DNA of 64,000 nt from JBFWRK01 sp050248955 (lineage in GTDB: Bacteria > Actinomycetota > Acidimicrobiia > Acidimicrobiales > Ilumatobacteraceae), in NCBI GenBank assembly GCA_050248955.1, contig JBFWRK010000001.1, positions 62,001 to 126,000 on the forward strand, in the 5' to 3' direction. Below, piece by piece: positions 1 through 7,583 of the stretch. Within the stretch, counting starts at the first letter, position 1. Each line of letters starts with the position of its first letter. Made by a program: the position numbers and the translations under genes. The notes under the pieces are model-generated. The model saw only the letters and a program-made list of their open reading frames with translations, searched no databases and was not told where the DNA came from.

Positions 1-1
1 G

Positions 2-238
2 GGTCTCGAGAAGCACCCCATGCAGGCGGTCTACGGCTGGGACATCGCCTGCGACCTGCAGCCCGGGTGCCGCTACGACGAGGTCGTCCGGGCGCTCGGC
101 GGGGGCGGCGAGCTCGTGACCGACCCCGGCGACGTCGGCCCGGCGCTCGACCGAGCCTTCGCCGCCGGCGTCCCCTACCTGGTCAACATCGTCACCGACC
201 CCGCAGACGTCTACCCCCGATCCTCCAACCTCGCCTGA
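2..238 (+). CDS. Thiamine-diphosphate-dependent enzyme, C-terminal fragment
   Basis: Only the last 78 residues lie in the window; the reading frame is open to the left edge. The tail contains GWDIACDL, a GG(G)ELV stretch and the closing motif PYLVNIVTDPADVYPRSSNLA-like (ends at the TGA at 236-238). This matches the C-terminal end of the ThDP-binding domain of the acetolactate synthase, benzoylformate decarboxylase and oxalyl-CoA decarboxylase superfamily, in which the ending VYPRS.. is common. The substrate cannot be told from this fragment. It probably binds ThDP and Mg2+ and works as a dimer or tetramer in the cytoplasm. Superfamily membership is fairly safe; the exact reaction is not. Confidence 0.75.
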   Translation, partial: GLEKHPMQAVYGWDIACDLQPGCRYDEVVRALGGGGELVTDPGDVGPALDRAFAAGVPYLVNIVTDPADVYPRSSNLA

Positions 239-637
239 CCCGCCCCCGCCCCCGACCCCGCCGCCCCCCATCTGGTGCGGATGCACCCGAGGGCGGCTGC
301 GGGCCCGGCGCGCGGCCCAGTCCCGCGCTCCCCGGGTTCTCTGCTCGCCGACGACTCCCGACCGGTTCTCCGCTCCCATCCGGACATCCAACGACCTCGC
401 CCGATCAGAGATCGGGGCTGGTGGCGCGGATGAGCAGAGAAACGGCGTGGCGGGAGTCTCTCGTCCACGACGACGTCGCACCAGCACACTCCGGCACTCC
501 AGCGTCACCAGCCGTTACGCGCAACCACGGAACTCACTTCACCCCATGCACGCAGTCGTCAGATCTCCGGGCGTCTGTCGGCACAGAGGCACGAAACGAG
601 CGTGGGGAGGGGGTGAGTGGGACGCTCCTATGGCGTG
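239..637. other. Non-coding stretch between ThDP enzyme and thioesterase
   Basis: No convincing gene is seen in these 399 bases: the open frames are low-complexity, Arg/Pro-rich and lack domain signatures. The stretch holds a compact hairpin (7-bp stem, 400-406 with 410-416, 3-base loop) and a 10-base inverted pair TTCTCTGCTC (337-346) and GAGCAGAGAA (432-441). Neither is followed by a T-run. It separates two convergent genes and may hold terminators for both. Confidence 0.5.
400..416. terminator. Possible hairpin terminator
   Basis: CCCGATC pairs perfectly with GATCGGG around a three-base loop (AGA). It lies about 160 bases past the ThDP gene stop, between convergent genes. No U-tract follows on either strand, so intrinsic termination is only a weak suggestion. 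Confidence 0.25.
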
Positions 638-1018
638 TCAGTGGAGCTTGTCGAGGAAGCGTTCGACGTCGACGAGGACTCTCGTCACCTTCCCGGCGGC
701 GACCAGGCCGTCCGGGTCGTGCACGGTGACATGGAAGATCAGACGGCGTCCCTCGATCTTCTCGAGCACCGCCTCGGCGACGACCTCGACGCCGATCGCG
801 CTCGGCTGGAGGTGGTCGAGTTGCACGCGCCGCCCGACGGTCGTCGAGCCCTCGGCAAGTGAAGCCGCCACCGCCTTCATGCTCGCTTCCTCGCACAGCG
901 CGACGATGCGCGGCGTGCCGAGCACCGGAACGTCGCCCGAGCGGAGCGCTTTCGCCGTGTCCGCCTCACTCACGACGAGCCGAGCCTCGCCCCGGGCTCC
1001 AGTCTCCAGCGGTGTCAT
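638..1018 (-). CDS. FlK-type thioesterase family protein
   Basis: Hot-dog fold thioesterase of about 126 residues, close in size to the fluoroacetyl-CoA thioesterase FlK family. With the start at 1018, Thr35 (in GTPR), Glu43 (in LCEE) and His69 (in QLDHLQPSA) have exactly the spacing of the FlK catalytic triad Thr42/Glu50/His76. The family hydrolyses acyl-CoA thioesters; most actinobacterial members have unknown substrates, and fluoroacetyl-CoA is unlikely here. An upstream in-frame ATG at 1036 is an alternative start. I chose 1018 because homologues begin shortly before the first strand. The gene is divergent from tldD, with starts about 118 bases apart. Confidence 0.8.
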   Translation of the reverse strand: MTPLETGARGEARLVVSEADTAKALRSGDVPVLGTPRIVALCEEASMKAVAASLAEGSTTVGRRVQLDHLQPSAIGVEVVAEAVLEKIEGRRLIFHVTVHDPDGLVAAGKVTRVLVDVERFLDKLH

Positions 1019-1136
1019 TGCGGCCAGGTTAGACATCCGCCAGCGCCGCGGCCGTGTCGGTGCTCCCCGGAGGGCCGGACCGGCCGCTCGGTAGGCTCGG
1101 CCGTGCTGCATCGACTGCACCGAGGAGCCGCTCACG

Positions 1137-2528
1137 ATGATCGATCACGACGTCCTGGAACGGGTGTTGACGACCGCCATGAGATCCGGGGGCGAGTTCG
1201 CGGAGATCTACGCGGAGGACAAGCGCCTCACGTCCGCCGGACTCGACGACGGCAAGGTCGAACAGGTCAACTCGGGTCGTGACCGTGGCGCCGGCATCCG
1301 CGTCGTTCGCGGTGAGACCACCGGTTTTGCACACACCGCCGACATGTCCGAGCGCGGCTTGCGCGAAGCCGCGGAGGCGGCGGCTGCTGCGGCGAGTCAA
1401 GGCGGCGGCGGCGTCCGCACCGTCGCGTTGACTCGCCGCACCACCGCGCCCGTGAACGACGTCGTCGTCTTTCCCGACACCATCTCGAAGTCGGACAAGG
1501 TCGCGCTCCTGCTGCGGGCGAACGACGCGGCGCGCTCGGCAGGTTCGTCGATCGTCCAGGTCTCGGCGGGGTACGGCGACAGCCACAAGCGGATCCTCGT
1601 CGCCAACTCCGACGGCCTGCTCGTCGAGGACGAGCAGGTCCGTACGAACTTCCGCGTGAGCGTCGTCGCCTCCGGCGACGCCGGGATGCAGACCGGGTAC
1701 GACTCGATCGGCCACACCATCGGTTTCGAGGTCTTCGACCGGTACGACGTCGACGAGCTCGCCCGCCGAGCCGCCCAGCAGGCGCTCACGAAGCTTCGCG
1801 CGCGCCCCGCACCGAGCGGGTCGCTTCCCGTGGTGATCAAGGCCGGCAGCGGCGGCGTCCTGTTCCACGAGGCGTGCGGCCACGGCCTCGAGGCCGACCT
1901 CGTGGCGAAGAACGCGTCCGTCTACCGGGGCCGGGTCGGCGACCAGGTGGCGAACCCGCTCGTCACCCTCGTCGATGACGGCACGATGACCGCGGAGTGG
2001 GGGGCGATCACGATCGACGACGAGGGCCACCCGTCGCAGCGCAACGTCCTCATCGAGGACGGCGTCCTGACCGACTACATGTGGGACTTCCTCCGCGCCC
2101 GCAAGGAGGGCCGCCCGCAGAGCGGCAACGGTCGCCGGCAGAGCTACCAGCACCTGCCGATGGTGCGGATGACCAACACGTTCGTCCTGAACGGCACGGA
2201 GGATCCGGACGACATCATCCGCGGCACCGACCACGGCGTGTACGTCGCCCATCTCGGCGGTGGATCGGTGAACACCGCGTCCGGCGACTTCGTGTTCGGG
2301 ATGACGGAGGCCTACCTCATCGAGCACGGCGAGATCACCGAACCGCTGCGCGAGGGCAACCTGATCGGCAACGGCCCGCAGGTGCTGCAGGACATCGACC
2401 TGCTCGGCAACGACTTCGCGATGGGCAATCCCGGCACGTGCGGCAAGGACGGCCAAGGCGTGCCGGTCGGTGACGGCCAACCGACGCTCCGCGTGAAGGC
2501 GATGACGATCGGCGGGACAGCGGCGTGA
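1137..2528 (+). CDS. tldD: TldD metalloprotease
   Basis: TldD (463 aa) is the zinc-bearing subunit of the TldD-TldE heterodimeric protease. In E. coli it trims microcin B17 leader peptide and degrades the CcdA antitoxin. The HExxxH zinc motif is visible as HEACGH at about residues 244-249, and a C-terminal NPGTCGKDGQ segment provides the family's conserved cysteine region. Length is normal for the family. The next gene starts inside its stop codon (GTGA at 2525-2528), so translation of the two subunits is probably coupled. No RiPP precursor is evident nearby, so the substrate is unknown. Confidence 0.93.
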   Translation: MIDHDVLERVLTTAMRSGGEFAEIYAEDKRLTSAGLDDGKVEQVNSGRDRGAGIRVVRGETTGFAHTADMSERGLREAAEAAAAAASQGGGGVRTVALTRRTTAPVNDVVVFPDTISKSDKVALLLRANDAARSAGSSIVQVSAGYGDSHKRILVANSDGLLVEDEQVRTNFRVSVVASGDAGMQTGYDSIGHTIGFEVFDRYDVDELARRAAQQALTKLRARPAPSGSLPVVIKAGSGGVLFHEACGHGLEADLVAKNASVYRGRVGDQVANPLVTLVDDGTMTAEWGAITIDDEGHPSQRNVLIEDGVLTDYMWDFLRARKEGRPQSGNGRRQSYQHLPMVRMTNTFVLNGTEDPDDIIRGTDHGVYVAHLGGGSVNTASGDFVFGMTEAYLIEHGEITEPLREGNLIGNGPQVLQDIDLLGNDFAMGNPGTCGKDGQGVPVGDGQPTLRVKAMTIGGTAA

Positions 2529-3877
2529 GCACGCAGCAGACCGAACTGCTCACACTCGCCGAGCGGGTGATCGCCGACGCCCACGCGGGTGAGCAGGTCG
2601 AGGCGTTCGTCTCCCGCGATCGCGAGACGGCGATCCGCGTCTACGAAGGCGAGGTCGAGCAGTTCACCTCGGCGCAGAGCGAGGGCATCGGCATCCGCGT
2701 GATCCGCGACGGCAGGACCGGGTTCGCGTACACGGGCACGCTCGACGCGTCGGGCATCAGCGGTGTGCTCGAGGAAGCCCGGGACAACGCCGCTTTCGGC
2801 ACCCCGGACCCGTGGGCCGGCCTCGCCCAGCCTGACGGCGTCCCCGTCCAGCCGCTCGTCCTGTGGAACGACGCGCTCGCCGCGTACGAGACGCCGCCGA
2901 AGATCGCGCTCACCAAGGAGCTCGAACGGCTCACGCTCGCAACCGATCGCCGGGTGCGCGTCGACGACGCGAACTACTCCGACGTCCTCGTCGAGATCGC
3001 TGTCGCGACGACGACCGGCATCCGCATGTCCGGTCGCGAGAACGGCTGCTACGTCTCGGTCTCGACGCTCGCCGACGACGGCGACGAGACGCAGACCGGG
3101 TTCGGGTTCTCCGTGGGGCGCCACCCCGATGAGCTCGACCTCGACAAGGCCGCGCGGGAAGCTGCCGAGCGGGCGACCCGGCTGCTCGGTGCGGTCAAGC
3201 CGCAGAGTCGACGGCTGACGGTGGTGCTCGACCCGTTCGTCACGGCGCAGTTCCTCGGCGTCGTGTCGGCGACGTTGAACGGCGAGTCGGTGCTCAAGGG
3301 GAGATCGCTGTTCGCGAACCGCTTCGGCGAACAGGTCGGCGCACGCGGTCTCACGCTCGTGGACGACCCGACGAACGAGCTCGCGTTCACGGCCACCGAG
3401 GTCGATGGTGAAGGTCTCGCGGCGCGCCGCAACACGCTCATCGAGGACGGCGTGCTCGCGCAGTTCGTGCAGTCGAGCTACAGCGGCCGGCGCAGCGGCA
3501 CCGCTTCTACCGGCAACGCGGTGCGCGGTGGGTTCAAGGGCACACCGGGATGCGGTTGCCTCGCCCTCCAGCTGCTGCCGGGCACCCGCACGCAGGCCGA
3601 CATCGTCGCCGGCATCGACGACGGAGTGCTGATCCAGATGGTCCAGGGCCTCCACTCCGGTGTGAACCCGATCTCGGGCGACTTCTCGACGGGTGCCTCT
3701 GGCGTGATGATCCGCAACGGTGCGCTGGCGGAGCCGGTGCGCGAGTTCACGATCGCCTCGACCATCCAGAGGATGCTGCAGGACGTGATCGAGATCGGCG
3801 GCGACCTCGAGTGGTTGCCGATGCGTGCGGCGGGCCTGACCCTGGTCGTCGGCGACGTGACGATGAGCGGGGCATAG
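2525..3877 (+). CDS. tldE: TldE/PmbA protease partner subunit
   Basis: 450-residue paralogue of TldD and second subunit of the TldD/TldE protease. It has the same two-domain PmbA_TldD layout but lacks the HExxxH zinc motif, as expected for TldE, whose role is structural or in substrate binding. A GCGCL (CGCLALQLLPG) segment around residue 345 and a closing LTLVVGDVTMSGA are typical. The GTG start at 2525 overlaps the tldD stop by four bases, which argues for equal co-translation. A lipoprotein gene follows after 22 bases and may share the transcript. Confidence 0.92.
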   Translation: MSTQQTELLTLAERVIADAHAGEQVEAFVSRDRETAIRVYEGEVEQFTSAQSEGIGIRVIRDGRTGFAYTGTLDASGISGVLEEARDNAAFGTPDPWAGLAQPDGVPVQPLVLWNDALAAYETPPKIALTKELERLTLATDRRVRVDDANYSDVLVEIAVATTTGIRMSGRENGCYVSVSTLADDGDETQTGFGFSVGRHPDELDLDKAAREAAERATRLLGAVKPQSRRLTVVLDPFVTAQFLGVVSATLNGESVLKGRSLFANRFGEQVGARGLTLVDDPTNELAFTATEVDGEGLAARRNTLIEDGVLAQFVQSSYSGRRSGTASTGNAVRGGFKGTPGCGCLALQLLPGTRTQADIVAGIDDGVLIQMVQGLHSGVNPISGDFSTGASGVMIRNGALAEPVREFTIASTIQRMLQDVIEIGGDLEWLPMRAAGLTLVVGDVTMSGA

Positions 3878-3899
3878 CTCTTTCGAGTACGGAGGTGCC

Positions 3900-4859
3900 G
3901 TGAGCGCACATCGGTGGTGGGTGCTGGCGAGCGTGAATCTGGTCGTCGCCTGTGGAGGCGGGGACGACGCCGAACCGGCGACGACCACTCCTGCGACTGC
4001 TTCGGTGCCGGTCACATCGACGACTCCGTCACCACCGACCACGGCCGTCACCTCGACCACCATGCCCAGATCAGCGACGACGCCGTCGATGACAGCACCG
4101 GAGGCTCGCAGGTTGCTCCGGACCGATGGTCTGGGTCCGCACGCCTTTGGTTCCACCGCCGACCAGGTCGAAGGCTGGCTGGCCGACCAGCTCGGTCCCG
4201 CCGATGTCGTCGTCGTGGAACCGGGCCAGGGTGGGTGGCCGTTGATGTCGTGTGCCGAGCGCCGGTTCGCGTACTGGGCGTCGGCGGGGCTCACCGTGGG
4301 GTTCACCGACCTCAACAGCTACGACGCCACCGGGCAAGTGCCGGATTGCGATGACACCCCACACCTGGCTGGCTGGTACGTGACCGCAGGTGGACCGCCG
4401 TGGTTCGCGCCCGGCCACACCGACGTGGACACACCGCCACCGCTCACGGTGCGTCTCACCACGAATGAGGGGATCGAGCTCGGTACGACCGTCGGCGAGC
4501 TCCGCGTGGCGTTCCCGACTGTCGAGTTCGGTGAATGGGACATCGACGAGTACGTGCCCCAGAGCTTCCACGTCGCTACGAACCGCCACGGGCTGCGGGG
4601 TCGAGTCGATTGGAACCCGGTCACATCAGTGCAACATGCATTGAACGAGCGCGGCGCAACCCTCGCCGTCGATGGTCTTCTCGGCCCCCGGACTCGGGCG
4701 GCGCTCCTCGAGTTCCAGACCTCGATCGGCATCGCCGAGCCCGAGACGAACGAACTGGGCGTCATCGGTCCAACCACCCTCGCTGCGCTCGACGTCGCCG
4801 TACCCGACAGCGCTGCCATCGACTACCTGACCGCCGGGACGTGGGATTGGGACTTCTGA
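3900..4859 (+). CDS. Lipoprotein with C-terminal peptidoglycan-binding domain
   Basis: 319 residues. The N-terminus is a type II signal: hydrophobic stretch LASVNLVVAC with a lipobox ending at Cys18, then a Thr/Pro/Ser-rich linker (about 25-65) typical of actinobacterial surface lipoproteins. The middle 180 residues match nothing I recognise. Residues about 245-305 (LNERGATLAVDGLLGPRTR, LLEFQ) look like a PG_binding_1 three-helix domain, so the protein is probably tethered to the membrane and contacts the cell wall. The GTG at 3900 is preceded by GTACGGAGGTGCC, a good ribosome-binding site. It lies 22 bases after tldE. Confidence 0.78.
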   Translation: MSAHRWWVLASVNLVVACGGGDDAEPATTTPATASVPVTSTTPSPPTTAVTSTTMPRSATTPSMTAPEARRLLRTDGLGPHAFGSTADQVEGWLADQLGPADVVVVEPGQGGWPLMSCAERRFAYWASAGLTVGFTDLNSYDATGQVPDCDDTPHLAGWYVTAGGPPWFAPGHTDVDTPPPLTVRLTTNEGIELGTTVGELRVAFPTVEFGEWDIDEYVPQSFHVATNRHGLRGRVDWNPVTSVQHALNERGATLAVDGLLGPRTRAALLEFQTSIGIAEPETNELGVIGPTTLAALDVAVPDSAAIDYLTAGTWDWDF

Positions 4860-4867
4860 CCAGACCG

Positions 4868-5677
4868 CTACAGAACCCGGCTGACACCGCGGCAGGGCAA
4901 GCCGAGGGAGGCGGCCGTCGAGTTGTCGAGGACGAGGCGGCGGGGTCGGACGAGGCCGAGATCGGCGTGTGTGCCGGAGCGGAGGACGGAGCCGTCGCTC
5001 CCGAGCCAATCGGCGATCGCCCGCGCGAAGTCGAAGCGCGTGATCGCCTCGTCGCCGGTGACGTGCAACGGCCCGGTCACGTCGGAGAGCGCCGCATCAC
5101 CGGCGAGGGCAACGACCGCGGTGGCCACGTCGTCGACGAGCGCCGGGCAGCGCACCTCGTCGGTGAAGAACACCGACGATGCGGGATCGGCGAGCGCGGC
5201 GCGAACGGCCTCGACCGGCGCGCCCGGATCGCGCAGGTCTGCGGCGTAGAGCAGCGACGTCCGGACGAGCACTGCGGCCGGGTGCAGCTCCGCCACAGCG
5301 CGTTCGGCATCGGCCTTCGCGGCGCCGTACTCGTAGACCGGATCAGGTCGATCGACCTCGGTGTAGGGCGCCGCGCGCCCGGCGAAGACGACGTCGGTCG
5401 AGACGTGCACGAGCCGCGCGCCGACGCGTTCCGCAGCGCGAGCGACGTTCGCCGAACCGTCGACGATCGTGTCCCGCTCGTGCACGCGATAGGCGAGGTG
5501 CGCGATCGCGATCGGCCGCACGGTGCGCACGCAGTCGTCGACCGCGCCGGCGTCCCTGATGTCGAGCACTGCGCTGGTCGGCGCGACGACGTCGATCCCG
5601 GCTGCGGCAGCGAGCCGCAGGACGCATCGCCCGAGGAAACCGCCGCCACCGGTCACGAGCAGGGAGCCGGTCGCCAT
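4868..5677 (-). CDS. RmlD-like NAD(P)-dependent sugar nucleotide reductase
   Basis: Extended SDR-type protein of 269 residues. The Rossmann motif LLVTGGGGFLGRCVL is at residues 6-20, the STDVVFAG strand carries the catalytic Ser/Thr, and YGAAK supplies the Tyr and Lys. Overall it resembles dTDP-4-dehydrorhamnose reductase (RmlD), but no other rhamnose genes are near, so the substrate is open. The start at 5677 is supported by a -10-like TACCGT (reverse strand, 5685-5690) seven bases upstream, giving a leaderless transcript. The 3' end faces the lipoprotein gene eight bases away. Confidence 0.8.
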   Translation of the reverse strand: MATGSLLVTGGGGFLGRCVLRLAAAAGIDVVAPTSAVLDIRDAGAVDDCVRTVRPIAIAHLAYRVHERDTIVDGSANVARAAERVGARLVHVSTDVVFAGRAAPYTEVDRPDPVYEYGAAKADAERAVAELHPAAVLVRTSLLYAADLRDPGAPVEAVRAALADPASSVFFTDEVRCPALVDDVATAVVALAGDAALSDVTGPLHVTGDEAITRFDFARAIADWLGSDGSVLRSGTHADLGLVRPRRLVLDNSTAASLGLPCRGVSRVL

Positions 5678-5701
5678 GATCCCGACGGTACCCTCGACGT
5701 C
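5678..5701. promoter_or_regulatory. Divergent promoter with overlapping -10 elements
   Basis: Only 24 bases separate the two divergent start codons. On the reverse strand TACCGT (5685-5690) sits 7 bases before the reductase ATG. On the forward strand TACCCT (5689-5694) sits 7 bases before the PPOX gene ATG. The hexamers share two base pairs, so RNA polymerase could probably occupy only one at a time. This is inferred from sequence; no start sites were measured. Confidence 0.5.
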
Positions 5702-6082
5702 ATGCTCGATGCCTCCGTGAAGGAACTCGCCCAGGGGAAGAACTTCGGCAGCATCTCCGTGCTCCTGCCGAACGGTCAGATCTCCACGAACGTGATGTGG
5801 GTCGACGCGGACGACGATCACGTGCTCGTCAACACGGAGGTCCACCGACTGAAGTTCAAGGCCGTCGAGGCCAATCCGGCGGTCACCGTGGTCGTGTGGG
5901 GCGACAACCCGTACCACTACGCCGAGGTCCGTGGTCGCGTCGTCGAGACCGTTCGCGGCGCGGAAGCACGGGCGCACATCGACGCGTTGTCCCGCAAGTA
6001 CACGGGCGCCGACTACGCCAGTCCGATCACGAGCGAACGCGTCATCCTGAAGATCGCGCCGGACTTCCAGCACTCCCGGTGA
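5702..6082 (+). CDS. PPOX-class (split-barrel) flavin/F420-dependent oxidoreductase
   Basis: 126-residue split β-barrel protein of the pyridoxamine-5'-phosphate-oxidase-like family. The pattern LPNGQISTNVMWVDADDDHVLVNTE, then RLKFKAVEANPAVTVVV and a GRVVE strand, is typical of actinobacterial PPOX proteins, many of which bind F420 or FMN. The window also encodes CofC (F420 biosynthesis), so F420 is plausible. The start at 5702 has TACCCT seven bases upstream, suggesting a leaderless mRNA. Substrate unknown. Confidence 0.83.
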   Translation: MLDASVKELAQGKNFGSISVLLPNGQISTNVMWVDADDDHVLVNTEVHRLKFKAVEANPAVTVVVWGDNPYHYAEVRGRVVETVRGAEARAHIDALSRKYTGADYASPITSERVILKIAPDFQHSR

Positions 6083-6119
6083 CCACGCGCACCGCTGCGG
6101 CCGAGCTGGGCGGTGTGGG

Positions 6120-6848
6120 CTAGGTCACCGTGACGCCGAGCGCAGCGCCGACGCCGTAGGTCGCGGTGCACGCCAGCAGCAGGAACGCGACCTGTCGTAG
6201 CGCGGCCCGCGTGACGTGACGTTCCGATAAGCGGCCGATCAGCGTGCCGACCACCGCCGCGGCGAGCGCGCCGATCAGGACCGACGTGATCGCCGCGGCG
6301 CGACCCGACGCGACGAACCACGGCACGAGCGGCACGATCGCTCCGACCACGAAGGCGAGGAACGACGCGACCGCTGTTCGCAGCGGCGACGCGAGATCGT
6401 CGGGATCGATGCCCAGCTCTTCACGGGCATGCACGCCGAGCGCGGTGTCGGGGTCACGCATGATGTCGGCGGCGAACTCACGGGCCCGCTCCCCGTCGAC
6501 CCCCTTGGCGATGTACATCCGGCTCAGCTCTGCGGTCTCGGCCTCGGGGTTGCGCCGGAGCTCGCGTCGCTCGACGGCGAGCTCTCGCTCGATCAACTCG
6601 TTCTGTGCGGCAACCGACACGTACTCACCGGCCGCCATGCTGAACGCGCCGCCGACGAGCCCGGCAAGGCCGGCGAGCCGCACGACGCTCGCCGCGACGC
6701 CGCTGCCGGCGAAGCCGATGATCAGCGAGATGTTCGACACGAGGCCGTCGCTGACCCCGAACACCGCGGCGCGCGCGGTGCCGCCCGAGACGCTGCGGTG
6801 CTCGTGGTGCGCGGTGTGCTGACTGGAGGCGGGCACCGTCTGGTCCAT
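6120..6848 (-). CDS. VIT1/CCC1-family metal transporter
   Basis: 242-residue membrane protein of the VIT1/CCC1 (iron/manganese) family. It has the signature GVSDGLVSNISLIIGFAG in the first membrane segment and AFSMAAGEYVSVAAQNE after the second. A charged helical cytosolic insert (about residues 85-150, metal-binding region in VIT1) follows, then three more membrane helices to the C-terminus. It likely moves Fe2+ or Mn2+ across the cell membrane. The His-rich N-terminus (HTAHHEH) fits metal handling. Reverse-strand TAGTCT (6856-6861) lies 7 bases from the ATG, consistent with leaderless transcription. Confidence 0.88.
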   Translation of the reverse strand: MDQTVPASSQHTAHHEHRSVSGGTARAAVFGVSDGLVSNISLIIGFAGSGVAASVVRLAGLAGLVGGAFSMAAGEYVSVAAQNELIERELAVERRELRRNPEAETAELSRMYIAKGVDGERAREFAADIMRDPDTALGVHAREELGIDPDDLASPLRTAVASFLAFVVGAIVPLVPWFVASGRAAAITSVLIGALAAAVVGTLIGRLSERHVTRAALRQVAFLLLACTATYGVGAALGVTVT

Positions 6849-6900
6849 CGTCGCCAGACTACGGCCGAGAGCGGTCGCGCCACCGTGAGAGGCTGATCAC

Positions 6901-7572
6901 ATGCAGCTGCGCGTCAACCCCGACGGGCCGACCGCCGCCGAGGATGCGGCCGACCTGCTCACCAGGCGCATCAAGCGCGCCGTTCGCGACCGTGATCGCT
7001 GCGATCTCGCGGTCAGCGGCGGCGGCGCGATCGCTGCTCACATGTTCGCTGTCCTCGCCGACAGTGACCTCCCGTGGGACCGCGTGCACGTCTACCAGGT
7101 CGACGAGCGGATCGCGCCTGCCGGCGATCCGGCGCGGAACGTCCGGATGCTCGCGGTGATGCCGTTGCGGTCACGACAGCTGCACTCGATGCCGGTCACG
7201 CGCGCTCGGCTCGCTGCCGCCGTCGCCGCGTACGCGGCGTCGCTGCCCGATCGGTTCGACATCGTTCACCTCGGTGTCGGCGAGGACGGTCACACGGCGA
7301 GCTGGCCGCCTGGTGATCCGGTCATCGACGCAGGGAGCCCCGTCGCCGTCAGTGCGTCGTACCGTGGCTTCGCCCGCATGACGCTCACGCCGCGCGTCGT
7401 GAACGCGGCGCGATCACGCCTCGTGCTCGCCACGGGTCTGGCGAAGGCGCCCGCGATCCGGAGGTGGCTCCTCGACGATCCGCACGTGCCCGTCCAGCGC
7501 GTGCGTCGCACCGGGACCACCGTCGTGCTCGACACCGATGCCGCGAGCGAACTCGTCATCGACGGGCAGTAG
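6901..7572 (+). CDS. pgl: 6-phosphogluconolactonase
   Basis: 223 residues, normal for bacterial Pgl of the NagB/DevB family. It hydrolyses 6-phosphoglucono-1,5-lactone in the oxidative pentose phosphate pathway. Visible motifs are LAVSGGG near residue 40, YQVDERIAP near 65, and the catalytic-site segment HLGVGEDGHTASWPPGD near 125-140. The next gene, 11 bases downstream, encodes glucose-6-phosphate isomerase, so the pair handles glucose-6-phosphate partition between glycolysis and the pentose pathway. No zwf or gnd is present in the window. Confidence 0.92.
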   Translation: MQLRVNPDGPTAAEDAADLLTRRIKRAVRDRDRCDLAVSGGGAIAAHMFAVLADSDLPWDRVHVYQVDERIAPAGDPARNVRMLAVMPLRSRQLHSMPVTRARLAAAVAAYAASLPDRFDIVHLGVGEDGHTASWPPGDPVIDAGSPVAVSASYRGFARMTLTPRVVNAARSRLVLATGLAKAPAIRRWLLDDPHVPVQRVRRTGTTVVLDTDAASELVIDGQ

Positions 7573-7583
7573 CGTCGCAACGG

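Noticed and set aside
337..441. Terminal inverted repeats of an insertion sequence (TTCTCTGCTC/GAGCAGAGAA)
   Set aside because: Only about 100 bases apart, no transposase, and no target duplication visible.
1029..2480. Long open frame on the reverse strand opposite tldD
   Set aside because: A GC-rich antisense shadow: Arg/Val/Asp-rich with no domain, while the forward frame encodes a complete TldD.
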